NCBI RefSeq assembly: GCF_018612875.1
Contig: NZ_JAGGRI010000013.1
Span: 62,468 to 126,467 of the forward strand
From: Lysobacter sp. ISL-50
Lineage (GTDB): Bacteria > Pseudomonadota > Gammaproteobacteria > Xanthomonadales > Xanthomonadaceae
DNA: 64,000 nt
Direction: 5' to 3'
Below are positions 9,839 to 19,126 of this stretch, piece by piece. The translations under genes were made by a program, and so were the position numbers. The notes under the pieces were generated by a model that saw only the letters and a list, made by a program, of their open reading frames with translations, searched no databases and had not been told where the DNA came from. How positions within the stretch are numbered: the first letter of the stretch is position 1; every line of letters begins with the position of its first letter.

Positions 9839-11257
9839 ATGATCCGCCGTCCGCTCGTTCTTGCCCTGGCTCTAACCCTGCTGCCGGCCATCGCGTCGGC
9901 CGAGGACCTGTTGCAGACCTACGAGGCGGCGCGCCAGGGCGATCCGGTGCTGTCGCAGGCCGAATCCAGCCGGTTGGACACGCGGGAAAACCGCATCCAG
10001 GCGCGCGCGCAGTTGTTGCCGTCGCTGAGCGGCGAAGCCCGGCTGACCCGCAGCCGCACCTTCGGCAAGAGCAGCGGCGCCAGCAGCGATCCCACCCTGC
10101 CCAGCCTGCCGTTCGGCACCAATATCGAAAGCAACAGCACGCAGCGCAACTACTCGCTCAACGCGAGCCAGATGATCTACAACCGCGCGGCGATCAAGGG
10201 CCTGCAGAGCCAGAACGCGCTCAGCGAGGCCAGCGATTTCACCCTGGAGTCGGCCAACCAGGAGCTGATCACGCGCACCTCGCAGACCTACTTCAACGTG
10301 CTGGTCGCGCTGGAGAACCTGGCCGCGGCGGAAGCGGCGGAAACCGCGCTGCAGAAGCAGTTCGACTACACCTCCAAGCGTCTGGAAGTCGGCCTGGCGC
10401 CGATCACCGACGTGCACGAAGCGCGCGCCCAGTACGACGATGCGCGCGCGCGCACCATCATCAGCCGCAACACGGTCGAAGACTCGTATCAGGCGCTGAG
10501 CCAGATCACCGGACAGCCGGTGCGTTCGCTCAAGGCGTTGCCGGCGGACTTCAAGCCGGCCCTGCCCGAAGCGCAGAACATGGACACCTGGGTCAACAAC
10601 GCGATCCAGAACAATCCCTCGCTGCGCGCGCAGGAACTGGCGGTGCGTTCGTCCGAGATCAACGTGGAAACCGCGCGCGCCGGGCACTGGCCGACCCTGA
10701 GCCTGGGCGCCAGCTACGGCGACAGCGCGACCTGGGGCGACACCACCGCCCAGGGCATCACCGAAGACAATCGCAGCAGCGGCAGCCGCGGCCCGAGCGT
10801 CGGCCTGACCTTGTCGGTGCCGCTGTACTCCGGCGGCGCGGTGCAGTCGGGCGTGCGTCAGGCGCTGGCCCGCCGCGACTCCGCGCAGGACGAGTTTGAA
10901 CGGCAGAAGCGTTTGCTGGTGCGCAACACCCGCAACGCGTATCAGGTCCTGGTCGCCGGCATCAGCGAAGTCGAAGCGCGCCGTCTGGCCGTGGTTTCGG
11001 CGCAGGCCGCGTACGACGCTTCGCAGGTCGGCCTGGAAGTCGGCACCCGCACCGTGCTGGATGTGTTGAACAACCAGCGCACCTTGCTGCAGGCGCAGCA
11101 GGCCTATGCGCAGTCCAAGTACAACTTCCTGCAGAACCGCCTGCTGCTGGAGCAATCGGCCGGTTCGCTGGACGTCGCCGATGTGCAGGACATCAACCGC
11201 TTGCTGACCGCCGACGCCGCCACCAATCTAGCGCCGCCGCCGGCTACGGTGCAGTGA
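9839..11257 (+). CDS. tolC: TolC-family outer-membrane channel
   Basis: Trimeric outer-membrane exit duct for efflux and type I secretion. The 472-residue product has a signal peptide ending IASAEDLL near residue 22, and two copies of the outer-membrane efflux repeat with long Gln/Ala-rich helices, each with an N-terminal LLQTYEAARQGDP / NNPSLRAQE type start. The ATG at 9839 has a good AAGGAAG ribosome binding site; an upstream in-frame ATG at 9800 would put 13 residues before the signal peptide. It follows pcm on the same strand and ends at a strong terminator. It may serve the RND pump at 3.4-7.8 kb, which lacks its own channel gene. Confidence 0.95.
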   Translation: MIRRPLVLALALTLLPAIASAEDLLQTYEAARQGDPVLSQAESSRLDTRENRIQARAQLLPSLSGEARLTRSRTFGKSSGASSDPTLPSLPFGTNIESNSTQRNYSLNASQMIYNRAAIKGLQSQNALSEASDFTLESANQELITRTSQTYFNVLVALENLAAAEAAETALQKQFDYTSKRLEVGLAPITDVHEARAQYDDARARTIISRNTVEDSYQALSQITGQPVRSLKALPADFKPALPEAQNMDTWVNNAIQNNPSLRAQELAVRSSEINVETARAGHWPTLSLGASYGDSATWGDTTAQGITEDNRSSGSRGPSVGLTLSVPLYSGGAVQSGVRQALARRDSAQDEFERQKRLLVRNTRNAYQVLVAGISEVEARRLAVVSAQAAYDASQVGLEVGTRTVLDVLNNQRTLLQAQQAYAQSKYNFLQNRLLLEQSAGSLDVADVQDINRLLTADAATNLAPPPATVQ

Positions 11258-11287
11258 TCGCGTAGCGACAGGCGCGATTTGCGAGAT

Positions 11288-11320
11288 AAAAAAACCGCCG
11301 GCTTGTCCGGCGGTTTTTCT
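11288..11320 (+). terminator. Rho-independent terminator after tolC
   Basis: GC stem CCGCCGG (11295-11301) and CCGGCGG (11307-11313) with a five-base loop, preceded by an A run and followed by TTTTTCTTT. It could work in both directions. Confidence 0.9.
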
Positions 11321-11389
11321 TTGTCCGGGCAGCTGCGCTGCGGGCTCCCGCCCCACTTGCGTTGCCCCCCTTGAATACACACCCCAGCT

Positions 11390-11492
11390 GTTCCCCCCTT
11401 TGAAAAAGGGGGGTAGGGGGGATTCGCTTTTGGCGCTTTCCCGAAACAGCAACAGCGAATCCCCCCTGCCCCCCTTTTTCAAAGGGGGGAAC
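11390..11492. repeat. Inverted pair of C6/G6 palindromes (locus 1)
   Basis: Left arm 11390-11428 and right arm 11454-11492 are near-perfect reverse complements. Each contains its own hairpin of CCCCCCTTT pairing with AAAGGGGGG, followed by AGGGGGGATTCGC. The same family appears at 16793-16946 and 41182-41290. This is a REPIN-like layout between tolC and waaA. Confidence 0.85.
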
Positions 11493-11500
11493 AACTTGGG

Positions 11501-11540
11501 CTTCATGCAGATGCATGCAGATGCATGCAGGCGCATGTAG
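11501..11540. repeat. 10-bp tandem repeat (ATGCATGCAG type), four copies
   Basis: Units cttcatgcag, atgcatgcag, atgcatgcag and gcgcatgtag follow each other directly, 15 bases beyond the waaA stop codon. Confidence 0.7.
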
Positions 11541-11554
11541 ACGTCCTGTTGTTG

Positions 11555-12853
11555 TTACAACTCCCGAGCCGGCAACGACGGCTGCAACAACGCCATCGTC
11601 CGCGCCAACGCGCCACGGCCCAGTTCGACCAGCGCGCGGCCGGCATCGATCATCTGCGCACGCTCGATCGGATCGGCGAGCAAGCGCTCGACCGCCGCCT
11701 CCACCGCCTCGGCGTCCTGGCCGATGCGCAAGGCGCCGGCGTCTTCCAGCCGCTGCGCGATCTCGACGAAGTTGTGCAGATGCGGCCCGGTGACGATCGG
11801 CGTGCCCGTCGCCGCCGGCTCGAGCAGATTGTGCCCGCCGATCGCCTGCAAGCTGCCGCCGACGAAAGCGACATCGGCGCAGGCGTAGAAACTCATCAGC
11901 TCGCCCAGCGTGTCGATCACGAATACATCGTCGCCCGGCTGCGGCCAGCGCGCGCGCGAACGCGTGGACACCTGCCAGCCGGCGCTGCGCGCGTTCTCGG
12001 CCACCACCCGGAAACGCTCGGGATGGCGCGGCGCCCACAACAGCAGCAGGCCGGGGAAACGCTCGCGCAGGCGCCGGTGCATGGCCACGGTCGCGGCTTC
12101 TTCGTCCTCGTGCGTGCTCGCGGCGATCCACACCGGCCGCTCGCCGGTATGCCGGTGGCATTCCAGGGCGAACTCCTCCAGCGCATCGGGCACGCTGACG
12201 TCGAACTTCAGATTGCCGGTCTGGATCACCTGCTCCGGGCTCGCGCCGAGCTGGATGAAACGCTCGCCGTCGGCGCGCGACTGCGCCGCGACCGCGCGCA
12301 CCGTGCGCAGCGCGCGGCTCACCAGCGGCGCCAGCGCGCGGTAACCGCGCAGCGAGCGCTCCGACAGCCGCGCGTTGAGGATGTAGGCCGGAATGCCGCG
12401 ATCGCGGCAGCCGAACAACAGGTTCGGCCACAACTCGGTTTCCATGATCAGCGCCGCGCACGGCTTGTGATGGCGCAGGAAGCGGCCGACCGCGCCGGGC
12501 AGATCGTAGGGCAGATAGACGTGCTCGACCGAGTCGCCCCAGGCCGAGCGCGCGCGATCGGACCCCGTCGGGGTGATCGTGGTGACCAGCAGGCGCAGGT
12601 CCGGGCGGCCGCGGCGCAAGGCGTTGACCAGCGGAATGGCGGCGTTGACCTCGCCGACCGAGACCGCGTGCAGCCACAAAGTGCGCGTCTGTGCCGGGCC
12701 GCGGTAGATCGCATAGCGCTCCAGCCAGCGCTGGAAGTACGCCGGCTGGCGAAAACCGCGCCAGATCAGGTGATACACCGTGACCGGCGCCAACAGATAC
12801 AGCGCGACCGAATACAGGCCGCGCAACAGGCGCTCGATCAAATCCTTCCGCAT
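11555..12853 (-). CDS. waaA: 3-deoxy-D-manno-octulosonic acid transferase
   Basis: Membrane-associated GT30 transferase adding Kdo to lipid IVA in lipopolysaccharide inner-core synthesis. The 432-residue product starts at 12853 (MRKDLIERLLRGLYSVALYL), giving the usual single N-terminal membrane segment; longer in-frame extensions upstream lack hydrophobic character. Recognisable blocks are WLHAVSVGEVNAA, ITPTGSDRAR, METELWPNLL, the GNLKFD motif and the C-terminal GGSLQAIGGHNLLEPAA donor-site stretch. It is divergent from an LpxL-like acyltransferase, which acts on the next step of lipid A maturation. Confidence 0.95.
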   Translation of the reverse strand: MRKDLIERLLRGLYSVALYLLAPVTVYHLIWRGFRQPAYFQRWLERYAIYRGPAQTRTLWLHAVSVGEVNAAIPLVNALRRGRPDLRLLVTTITPTGSDRARSAWGDSVEHVYLPYDLPGAVGRFLRHHKPCAALIMETELWPNLLFGCRDRGIPAYILNARLSERSLRGYRALAPLVSRALRTVRAVAAQSRADGERFIQLGASPEQVIQTGNLKFDVSVPDALEEFALECHRHTGERPVWIAASTHEDEEAATVAMHRRLRERFPGLLLLWAPRHPERFRVVAENARSAGWQVSTRSRARWPQPGDDVFVIDTLGELMSFYACADVAFVGGSLQAIGGHNLLEPAATGTPIVTGPHLHNFVEIAQRLEDAGALRIGQDAEAVEAAVERLLADPIERAQMIDAGRALVELGRGALARTMALLQPSLPAREL

Positions 12854-12995
12854 GCGGTAAGGATAAGGGCTGCGGCGGTGATTCGCAGGTGGAGACGGTG
12901 TGGAACGAGACCGGAACACCGATGCCATGCCGATCCACGTCCCTTTCGATCCCGCCCACGCGGCCATTCACGCGCTCACCGCATAAACTATCGGC

Positions 12996-13922
12996 ATGGC
13001 CGAACCCGCCCTGCCTCCGCGTCCTTCCCTGCTGTCGCCGCGCCTGTGGCCGATGTGGCTGGCGCTGGCCGGCATGTGCGCCGGCGCGCGCCTGCCGTGG
13101 GCGCTGCAGCGCCTGATCGGCGGCTGGATCGGCGCCTTCGCGCTGCGCGCGGCGAGCGAACGCCGGCGCGCGGCGCGGATCAACCTGAAGCTGTGCTTCC
13201 CGGAAAAGACCGAAGCCGAGCGCGAACAACTGCTGCGCGAGAGCTTCCGCGACCTGGGCGTGGGCTTCTTCGAATTCGCCCGCGCCTGGTGGGGCGAGGT
13301 CGCGCCGATGCGGCGCACGGTGCGGATCGAAGGCCTGGAGCTGCTCGACGAGGTGCGCGCGGCCGGGCGCGGCGTGCTGATGATCTCCGGCCATTTCATG
13401 ACCCTGGAGATGTGCGGCCGGCTGATGTGCGATCACCTGCCGCTGGCCGGCATGTACCGCAAGCACCGCAATCCGGTGATGGAATGGGCGGTCAAGCGCG
13501 GCCGCCTGCGCTATGCGGCGGCGATGTTCACCAACGAAGAAATCCGCCCGGCGATGCGCCACCTCAAGCAGGGCGGTTTCCTGTGGTACGCGCCCGATCA
13601 GGACATGCGCGGCAAGGACACCGTGTTCGCGCCGTTCTTCGGCGTGCCGGCGGCGACGATCACCGCCACTCATCAGTTCGCGCGGCTCAGCGGCTGCGCG
13701 GTGGTGCCGTTCTTCCATCGCCGCGAAGGCGCCGACTACATCCTGCGCGTCGGCGCGCCGCTGGCGGAGTTCCCGTCCAGCGACGCTACCCACGACAGCG
13801 GCCGCGTCAACGCCCAGATCGAGAGCATGGTGCGGCAGGCGCCGAGCCAGTACCTGTGGATCCACCGCCGCTTCAAGCGCCGCCCGCCGGGGATGGTCTC
13901 GCCGTACAAGCGCCAGCCCTGA
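12996..13922 (+). CDS. LpxL/HtrB-family lipid A acyltransferase
   Basis: Inner-membrane acyltransferase that adds a secondary acyl chain to Kdo-lipid A. The 308-residue product has the N-terminal amphipathic/membrane segment, the catalytic HX4E motif (H133 to E138 in SGHFMTLEM), the substrate block GMYRKHRNP, and DQDMRGKDTVFAPFFG. Length is right for LpxL/LpxM. The ATG at 12996 lacks a clear Shine-Dalgarno. It is divergent from waaA with 142 bases between them, so the two Kdo/lipid A genes probably share a control region. Which acyl chain and position it serves is not visible. Confidence 0.92.
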   Translation: MAEPALPPRPSLLSPRLWPMWLALAGMCAGARLPWALQRLIGGWIGAFALRAASERRRAARINLKLCFPEKTEAEREQLLRESFRDLGVGFFEFARAWWGEVAPMRRTVRIEGLELLDEVRAAGRGVLMISGHFMTLEMCGRLMCDHLPLAGMYRKHRNPVMEWAVKRGRLRYAAAMFTNEEIRPAMRHLKQGGFLWYAPDQDMRGKDTVFAPFFGVPAATITATHQFARLSGCAVVPFFHRREGADYILRVGAPLAEFPSSDATHDSGRVNAQIESMVRQAPSQYLWIHRRFKRRPPGMVSPYKRQP

Positions 13923-13958
13923 GGCGGCAAGCGAGCGCGCTCGCGCCGCGTGTCGCGC

Positions 13959-15362
13959 TTAGCGGCTGTCGATGCGGGTGCCGTCCAGCGGCGGCTGCGC
14001 CAGCAAACTGCCGGCGTACAAGGCCGCGAGCAGCAAGGTCAGCCCGCCCCAGAAGGTCGAATAGAAGGCCAGGTGGGTGTTGAACGGAAACACCGTCACC
14101 AGCAAGGCCAGCATCGCCGGCCGCGCGCGTTCGCGCGCCGCGCCGTCGGCGAAAGTCCACGCGCGCCAGGCCAGGGCCGCGCCGGCCAGCCACATCAGCA
14201 GGCCGAACGCGCCGGTTTCGCTGAGCACTTCCAGTATCAGCTGATGCGCGTGCAAGGCCGGGCCGTAACCCCAGGAGGTGACCACGCCCGGCTGCGGATC
14301 GCAGGCCGGGAAGGCTTCGCGGAAACCGCGCGCGCCCACGCCGTTGATGGGATGTTCGGCGACCATGCACAGCGCCGCGCGCCAGATCCGCGTGCGTCCC
14401 GACAGCGCGGTGTCCACGCCGATCAGATCGGTGCTGACGATATGCGAGGTGCGCTGCAGGCGGTCGTGCACCTGGGTCGAGGTGAAGTTCAGCACCACCA
14501 GCGCCAGCAGGCCCGAGGCGAACAACGCCGACAGCCGCTTCCAGCCCAGCAGGCGCCAGCCAGACAGCAGCAGCACCAGGGCGAAGGTGATCCACGACGC
14601 GCGCGAACCGGCCAGCACCACCACGATTCCGACCGCCGCGCTCGCCACCAGCCAGCCGCCCACGCCGTAGCGGCGCGCGGCCGCGTACAGCACGAACGGC
14701 GAGAAGCTCGCGATCACCTGGCCGAGCTTGAGATTGCATGGCCCCAGGATGCCGCCGAGCCGGTCGACGCTGGCGATCTCGGCCTCGCTGCAAGTGGCGT
14801 GGCCGTTGAGCGCGTGCTTGAGCGAATCGATCAGGAAGAACAGCGGGCTGGTGCCGCTGATACCTTGCAGCAGCGCGTCCGCGGTCCAGATCGAGAGGAT
14901 GATGGCCAGCCCGCCGAAGGTGGTGCGCCGTCCTTCTTTCGACGCGACCGCGGCCGCGACCAGCCACAGGAACGGCAGATAACGCAGGTCGACCGCCGCC
15001 TCGCGCAAGGCGCGGCCCGGATCGACCGCGTCGATCGCCGAAATCAGTTCGGGCAGCCAGTAGGCGGCGAACAGCACGCTGGTCAGCGCCCAGGCCGGAT
15101 CGCTGAGCAGGCGCGCGCCGGTGTTGAAGCGCGCCAGCACCAGCTTCACCAGCATGGTGATCGCGCCCAGGCTCAGCGCGGTCTCGGCGATGCCCGGCGC
15201 GAACAGCAAGGCGACGTAGGCCAGCACCCACACCGGCGCCCAGCGCCAGCCGACGATCGCCGGCGGCGGTTCCGGCGGCGCGTGCGCGGTGGACGGCGGC
15301 AGACCGATCGGCTCGGCGGCGGCCGGGCCGGTGGGGTCAGTGGGCGTCGATGAGTTCGGCAT
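13959..15362 (-). CDS. O-antigen ligase-like membrane protein (Wzy_C/WaaL)
   Basis: Polytopic membrane protein, about 11-12 predicted hydrophobic segments, 467 residues. The long periplasmic-loop region followed by HAHQLILEVLSETGAFGLL matches the conserved His-containing WaaL/Wzy_C block. It could be the O-antigen ligase joining polymer to lipid A-core or a polymerase; WaaL and Wzy cannot be told apart safely by eye. I chose ATG 15362 over a TTG three codons upstream. Its start overlaps the end of the glycosyltransferase gene by 26 bases, which implies translational coupling in a three-gene operon. Confidence 0.85.
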   Translation of the reverse strand: MPNSSTPTDPTGPAAAEPIGLPPSTAHAPPEPPPAIVGWRWAPVWVLAYVALLFAPGIAETALSLGAITMLVKLVLARFNTGARLLSDPAWALTSVLFAAYWLPELISAIDAVDPGRALREAAVDLRYLPFLWLVAAAVASKEGRRTTFGGLAIILSIWTADALLQGISGTSPLFFLIDSLKHALNGHATCSEAEIASVDRLGGILGPCNLKLGQVIASFSPFVLYAAARRYGVGGWLVASAAVGIVVVLAGSRASWITFALVLLLSGWRLLGWKRLSALFASGLLALVVLNFTSTQVHDRLQRTSHIVSTDLIGVDTALSGRTRIWRAALCMVAEHPINGVGARGFREAFPACDPQPGVVTSWGYGPALHAHQLILEVLSETGAFGLLMWLAGAALAWRAWTFADGAARERARPAMLALLVTVFPFNTHLAFYSTFWGGLTLLLAALYAGSLLAQPPLDGTRIDSR

Positions 15363-16479
15363 ATACGGCAAGCGTGGCCTCCTGCATCGCCCGCAGGGAA
15401 AACGCCATCGTATCCACTGCCGCGGGCGCTTGCGTTAGCAATTCGCAAGCCGCGCTTTGCGCGGCCTGCGCATCGAAGGGCTCGACCGCGCCGCGTGGCT
15501 GCAGCCGCGCCAGCAGTTCGCCGACGCCGCCGTGATTCCAGCCCAGCACCGGCCGCCCGCAGGCCAGCGCTTCGACCACGGTGCGGCCGAAGGCCTCGGG
15601 TTTGCGCGACAGCTGCACGACCAGATCGCTGGCGGCGTAGGCGCGCGCGATCGCGTCGGTCGGCGCGGTGAAGGCCACCGCGTCGGCGACGCCGAGGTGT
15701 TGCGCGAGTTGTTCCATTTCGCCGATGTACGCCTCACGCCCGCTTTCGCGCGCGCCCGGCAGCCACAGCCGCGCATCGCGGCCGCCGGCGCGCAGGTCGG
15801 CCAACAGTTGCAGGCCGTCGGCGTGGCCTTTCAGGCGCGTGCCGCGGCCGGGCAGCAGCAGCAGCGGGCCCTCGCCGGCCAACGCCGGATGCTGCGCCGC
15901 CGCCCACGCGCGCGCGTCGCGATCGGGCCACGGCGCGCGCGGGAACGCGAGCGTGTCGATGCCGCGCGGGATGATCCGCAGTTTGTCCGGCTCGGTGTCG
16001 GGATAGTGTTGGAGCACGTAGTCGCGCACGGTGCGCGAGACGCAGATCACGCGCTCGCCGCGGGTCATCACCGCGCTGTAGCGCGAGGGCGAATTCAGCC
16101 CGTGCACGGTGGTGACCAGGTGCGGCCGCGCCTGTTCGCTCATGCCGCGCCAGGCCAGCAGGCCGATCCAGGCCGGCAGGCGCGAGCGCGCATGGACCAG
16201 ATCGACGCTCAGATCGGTCCATAAGCGGCGCAGCTTGAACGCGTGCAGCAAGGTGGACGGCGATTTGCGTCCGATCGGCAATTCGATGTGTTCCGCGCCG
16301 CTGGCCAGCAGTTTCGGCACCAGCCGGCCGCCGGCCGAGACCACGATGGCGCGATGGCCGCCGCGCACCAGCGCGTCGGCGACTTCCAGGGTGGACCGTT
16401 CGACGCCGCCCGATTCCAGCGCTGGCAGCAATTGCATGACCGTCAGCCGGCGGGTGTTCGTCGGCTCCGGCGATGACAT
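15337..16479 (-). CDS. GT4-family glycosyltransferase
   Basis: Retaining nucleotide-sugar glycosyltransferase with two Rossmann domains (GT-B). The 380-residue product has the acceptor-side Gly-rich start (LLPALESGGVERS), the family hinge IIPRGIDT, and the donor-site E-x7-E region (RKPEAFGRTVVEALACGRPV) near residue 295. With the downstream ligase-like gene it suggests lipopolysaccharide core or O-chain assembly. It starts 10 bases after the zf-CHCC gene. The sugar and acceptor cannot be predicted. Confidence 0.92.
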   Translation of the reverse strand: MSSPEPTNTRRLTVMQLLPALESGGVERSTLEVADALVRGGHRAIVVSAGGRLVPKLLASGAEHIELPIGRKSPSTLLHAFKLRRLWTDLSVDLVHARSRLPAWIGLLAWRGMSEQARPHLVTTVHGLNSPSRYSAVMTRGERVICVSRTVRDYVLQHYPDTEPDKLRIIPRGIDTLAFPRAPWPDRDARAWAAAQHPALAGEGPLLLLPGRGTRLKGHADGLQLLADLRAGGRDARLWLPGARESGREAYIGEMEQLAQHLGVADAVAFTAPTDAIARAYAASDLVVQLSRKPEAFGRTVVEALACGRPVLGWNHGGVGELLARLQPRGAVEPFDAQAAQSAACELLTQAPAAVDTMAFSLRAMQEATLAVYAELIDAH

Positions 16480-16489
16480 GGCGTGCGCG

Positions 16490-16693
16490 TCAGGCGTCGA
16501 TCAGGGTGAAGTGCGCGCCGCAGTACGGGCACAGGCATTCGCGCTCGGCCTCGATCGGCAGGTACACGCGCGGATGCGAGTTCCACAGCGCCATCGACGG
16601 CAGCGGGCAGCTCAGCGGCAGATCAGCGAGGGTGACGGTGTAGCGCTGGTCGGCGTTGGCCTGGGTGGGATGGGCGTTGGCTGCGGTGGTCAT
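16490..16693 (-). CDS. Small zf-CHCC zinc-binding protein
   Basis: 67-residue protein with the zinc-binding CHCC pattern: Cys in LSCPLPS, the HPRVYLPIE stretch, and CLCPYCGAHFTL at the C-terminus. It belongs to the short bacterial relatives of mitochondrial NDUFS6. Molecular role is not established in bacteria as far as I know. It heads the operon with the glycosyltransferase and ligase. Confidence 0.88.
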   Translation of the reverse strand: MTTAANAHPTQANADQRYTVTLADLPLSCPLPSMALWNSHPRVYLPIEAERECLCPYCGAHFTLIDA

Positions 16694-16792
16694 GGGGGAC
16701 GACGGGTGGCGACGCGGGCGGGCAGTTTAACAGCGCGCGGGGGTGGGCCGGGTGTCGGGGGGCTAATGGGTGGATTTGGGCGGGTGGGGCAA

Positions 16793-16946
16793 GAGCGAAA
16801 TCCCCCTCCCCCCCTTTTTCAAAGGGGGGAACAGTCGCTGTGTTCATGGGGTGCTGCCTCGATGACGAGCGCAACCAGCTACCGACTCCCGTTCCCGCCT
16901 TTGCCGTTCCCCCCTTTGAAAAAGGGGGGCAGGGGGGATTTCGCTC
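16793..16946. repeat. Inverted pair of C6/G6 palindromes (locus 2)
   Basis: Arms at 16793-16832 and 16906-16946 are reverse complements, each with the CCCCCC-TTT...AAA-GGGGGG hairpin and a GCGAAAT edge. The spacer is about 73 bases, longer than at locus 1. It fills the gap between the zf-CHCC promoter and the 3' end of the pirin gene. Confidence 0.85.
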
Positions 16947-16956
16947 TTGCTCTCAG

Positions 16957-17670
16957 TCAACCCGCAGCCGGCAAATCGAACCAAAGCACATCGGCCGCCG
17001 AATCGCCCAGCCCGGTCAAGACCAACGGCGCGGACTCCTCCACGAACCCCAGCGCATCGCCCGCGTCCAGCACCTGCCCGTTGGCATCGATGCGCCCTTG
17101 CGCGACCTGCAGCCAATACATCCGCCGCGAATCCAGCGAACGCTCCGCCCGTGTGCCCTTGCCCAGCGCCAGCGAATGCAACGTGAGGTCCTGGCGAATC
17201 GGCACACCGCCATGAACCCCGTCGCGCGACGCGCGCAGCACGAACTCGCCGTCGCCGCCCTCGACCGCCGCCGGCTGCGCATACGCCGGCTGCGCGTTGA
17301 GCCGGTCGGGCTGCACCCAGATCTGCAGGAAATGCACCGGCTCGCTCGCCGATGCATTGAATTCGCTGTGCTCCACGCCGTGGCCGGCGCTCATCCACTG
17401 CAATTCGCCGGCGCCGATGGTGCCGCCTCCGCCGCTGCTGTCCTGGTGCGCCAGCGCGCCGCTGAGCACGTAGCTCAGGATTTCCATGTTGGCATGGCGG
17501 TGCGAAGCGAAGCCCGCGCCGGGATCGACGCGGTCTTCGTTGATCACGCGCAGGCAACCGAAGCCCATCCAGCCCGGATCGTAATAACCGCCGAAGGAAA
17601 ACGTGTGGCGGCTGTCGAGCCAACCGGCCTGGACGCGGCCGCGGGCGATGGATGGGCGTTGGATGATCAT
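16957..17670 (-). CDS. Pirin-family bicupin
   Basis: Two-cupin metal-binding protein of the pirin/YhhW family, some members of which are quercetin 2,3-dioxygenases. The 237-residue product has the metal-ligand set in the N-terminal cupin: H57 and H59 (SHRHANMEIL) and H101 and E103 (GVEHSEFNA). These are the same relative positions known for pirin. The C-terminal cupin lacks obvious ligands, as usual. It stands alone between a repeat and a yceI-type gene. The physiological substrate is unknown. Confidence 0.92.
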   Translation of the reverse strand: MIIQRPSIARGRVQAGWLDSRHTFSFGGYYDPGWMGFGCLRVINEDRVDPGAGFASHRHANMEILSYVLSGALAHQDSSGGGGTIGAGELQWMSAGHGVEHSEFNASASEPVHFLQIWVQPDRLNAQPAYAQPAAVEGGDGEFVLRASRDGVHGGVPIRQDLTLHSLALGKGTRAERSLDSRRMYWLQVAQGRIDANGQVLDAGDALGFVEESAPLVLTGLGDSAADVLWFDLPAAG

Positions 17671-17707
17671 GCGCGCGACAGTTTACCGATCAAACCGATC
17701 GCGCGGC

Positions 17708-18286
17708 TCAGGGCTTGGGCACGATCGCTTCGGTGGTGATGCGGATCTTGACCTCGTCGCTGACGTTGGGCGCGTACTTGCCGATGCCGAATTCGCTGCG
17801 CTTGAGCGTGGTGCTGGCGTCGAAGCCGGCGGCGGCGCGCTTGGCCATCGGCTGCTCGCCGATCTTGTTGATGTTCACCTCCAGCACCGCCGGCTTGGTC
17901 ACGCCGTGCACGGTCAGATCGCCGGTGACCTTCAGCTTCTTGTCGCCGGCCGCTTCGACCTTGGTGCTCTTGAAGGTGATGGTCGGGAACTTGGCGGCGT
18001 CGAAGAAATCCGCGCTCTTGAGGTGCTCGTCGAAATCGCCCACGTGCGAATCCAGGCCGTCCAGCGGAATGGTCACTTCGACCTTGGACGCGGCCGGCTT
18101 GGCCGGATCGTAGGTGATGGTGCCGTCTACCTTGCCGAAATGCGCGATCGGGTTGGAGAAGCCGAAGTGGCTCCAGCTGGCCACCACGTCGGTGTGGTTC
18201 GGGTCGATCTTGTAGGTCAGGGCGGCGGCGCTGGCGGTGCCGGCGAAAGCCAGGCCCAGGGCGGCGGCGAGCAGGATGCGCTTCAT
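17708..18286 (-). CDS. YceI-family periplasmic lipocalin-like protein
   Basis: Exported beta-barrel lipid-binding protein of the YceI family (isoprenoid/polyprenyl binding in known members). The signal peptide MKRILLAAALGLAFAGTASA is cleaved before AALTYKID. Conserved blocks include FSNPIAHFGKVDG, FDEHLKSADFFDAAKFPTI and GDLTVHGVTKP. The ATG at 18286 has a GAGGAGCT ribosome binding site, so the longer frame to 18313 is not needed. 192 residues, normal for the family. It lies 37 bases upstream of the pirin gene on the same strand, so co-transcription is possible. Confidence 0.94.
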   Translation of the reverse strand: MKRILLAAALGLAFAGTASAAALTYKIDPNHTDVVASWSHFGFSNPIAHFGKVDGTITYDPAKPAASKVEVTIPLDGLDSHVGDFDEHLKSADFFDAAKFPTITFKSTKVEAAGDKKLKVTGDLTVHGVTKPAVLEVNINKIGEQPMAKRAAAGFDASTTLKRSEFGIGKYAPNVSDEVKIRITTEAIVPKP

Positions 18287-18430
18287 GGTGGAGCTCCTCG
18301 GAAAGGGAATCAACGGTTGGATCGCGGGTTCGTGCTTGGAGTTCGTGCTTGGAACAATGCGAAACCACTATGGCGCAAGCCGGCGCGGGTCTGATTCGTC
18401 CGCGCCGGAAAACGTGCGGGCGCGCACGCC

Positions 18431-19018
18431 TCAGTCGATGCGCGCGGCCTCGTCGAACGGCAGGCGCGGCGAGCGCGGGAACAACTGGGCGTGATCGCCG
18501 GCGCCCAGGTTGATCAGGAAGTTCGACTTGATCTTGGTGCCGGCGAAGAAGGCTTCATCGACCTTGGCGTTGTCGAAACCCGACATCGGGCCGGTGTCCA
18601 GGCCCAGCGCGCGCGCGGCCAGGATCAGGTAGGCGCCCTGCAGGCTGCCGTTGCGGAAGGAGGTGATGTTGATCGAGGCCTCGTTGCCGGCGAACCAGCT
18701 GCGCGCGTCGTCGTGCGGGAACAGGTAGGGCAGCTTTTCGTAGAAATCCAGATCGTGCGCGACGATCGCGGTGACCGGCGCGGCCAGGGTCTTGGCCAGA
18801 TTGCCCGCCGACAGGGCCGGCGCCAGCTTCTGCTTGGCCTGCTGCGACTTCACGAACACGAACCGCGCCGGCGAGCCGTTGGCGCTGGTCGGGCCCCACT
18901 TCGCCAGGTCGTAGAGCTGACGCAGCGTCTCGTCGCTGATCTCGCCGCCCAGGACGTTGTGGGTACGGGCAGTGCGGAACAGTTGATCGAGCGCTTCGTC
19001 GTTCAAGGCCTTGGACAT
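18431..19018 (-). CDS. RutE-like malonic semialdehyde reductase / nitroreductase
   Basis: FMN-dependent nitroreductase-fold enzyme of the RutE/HadB group, which reduces malonic semialdehyde to 3-hydroxypropionate in some bacteria. The 195-residue product has the family blocks [32 protein letters not shown], and the C-terminal [20 protein letters not shown]. The ATG at 19018 has a GGAGAAG ribosome binding site and gives the usual length. No other rut genes are nearby, so a role in pyrimidine degradation is doubtful; a general quinone/nitro reductase is an alternative. Confidence 0.9.
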   Translation of the reverse strand: MSKALNDEALDQLFRTARTHNVLGGEISDETLRQLYDLAKWGPTSANGSPARFVFVKSQQAKQKLAPALSAGNLAKTLAAPVTAIVAHDLDFYEKLPYLFPHDDARSWFAGNEASINITSFRNGSLQGAYLILAARALGLDTGPMSGFDNAKVDEAFFAGTKIKSNFLINLGAGDHAQLFPRSPRLPFDEAARID

Positions 19019-19126
19019 CGTCTTCTCCATGGGGCTGCCAAGCTTGGCAAGGTGATCGGGAGACGGAAGTGTAGAGTCTCGATCCGACCGCAAGACCGTC
19101 ACTCCCGGAACGGATTACCTGCACCC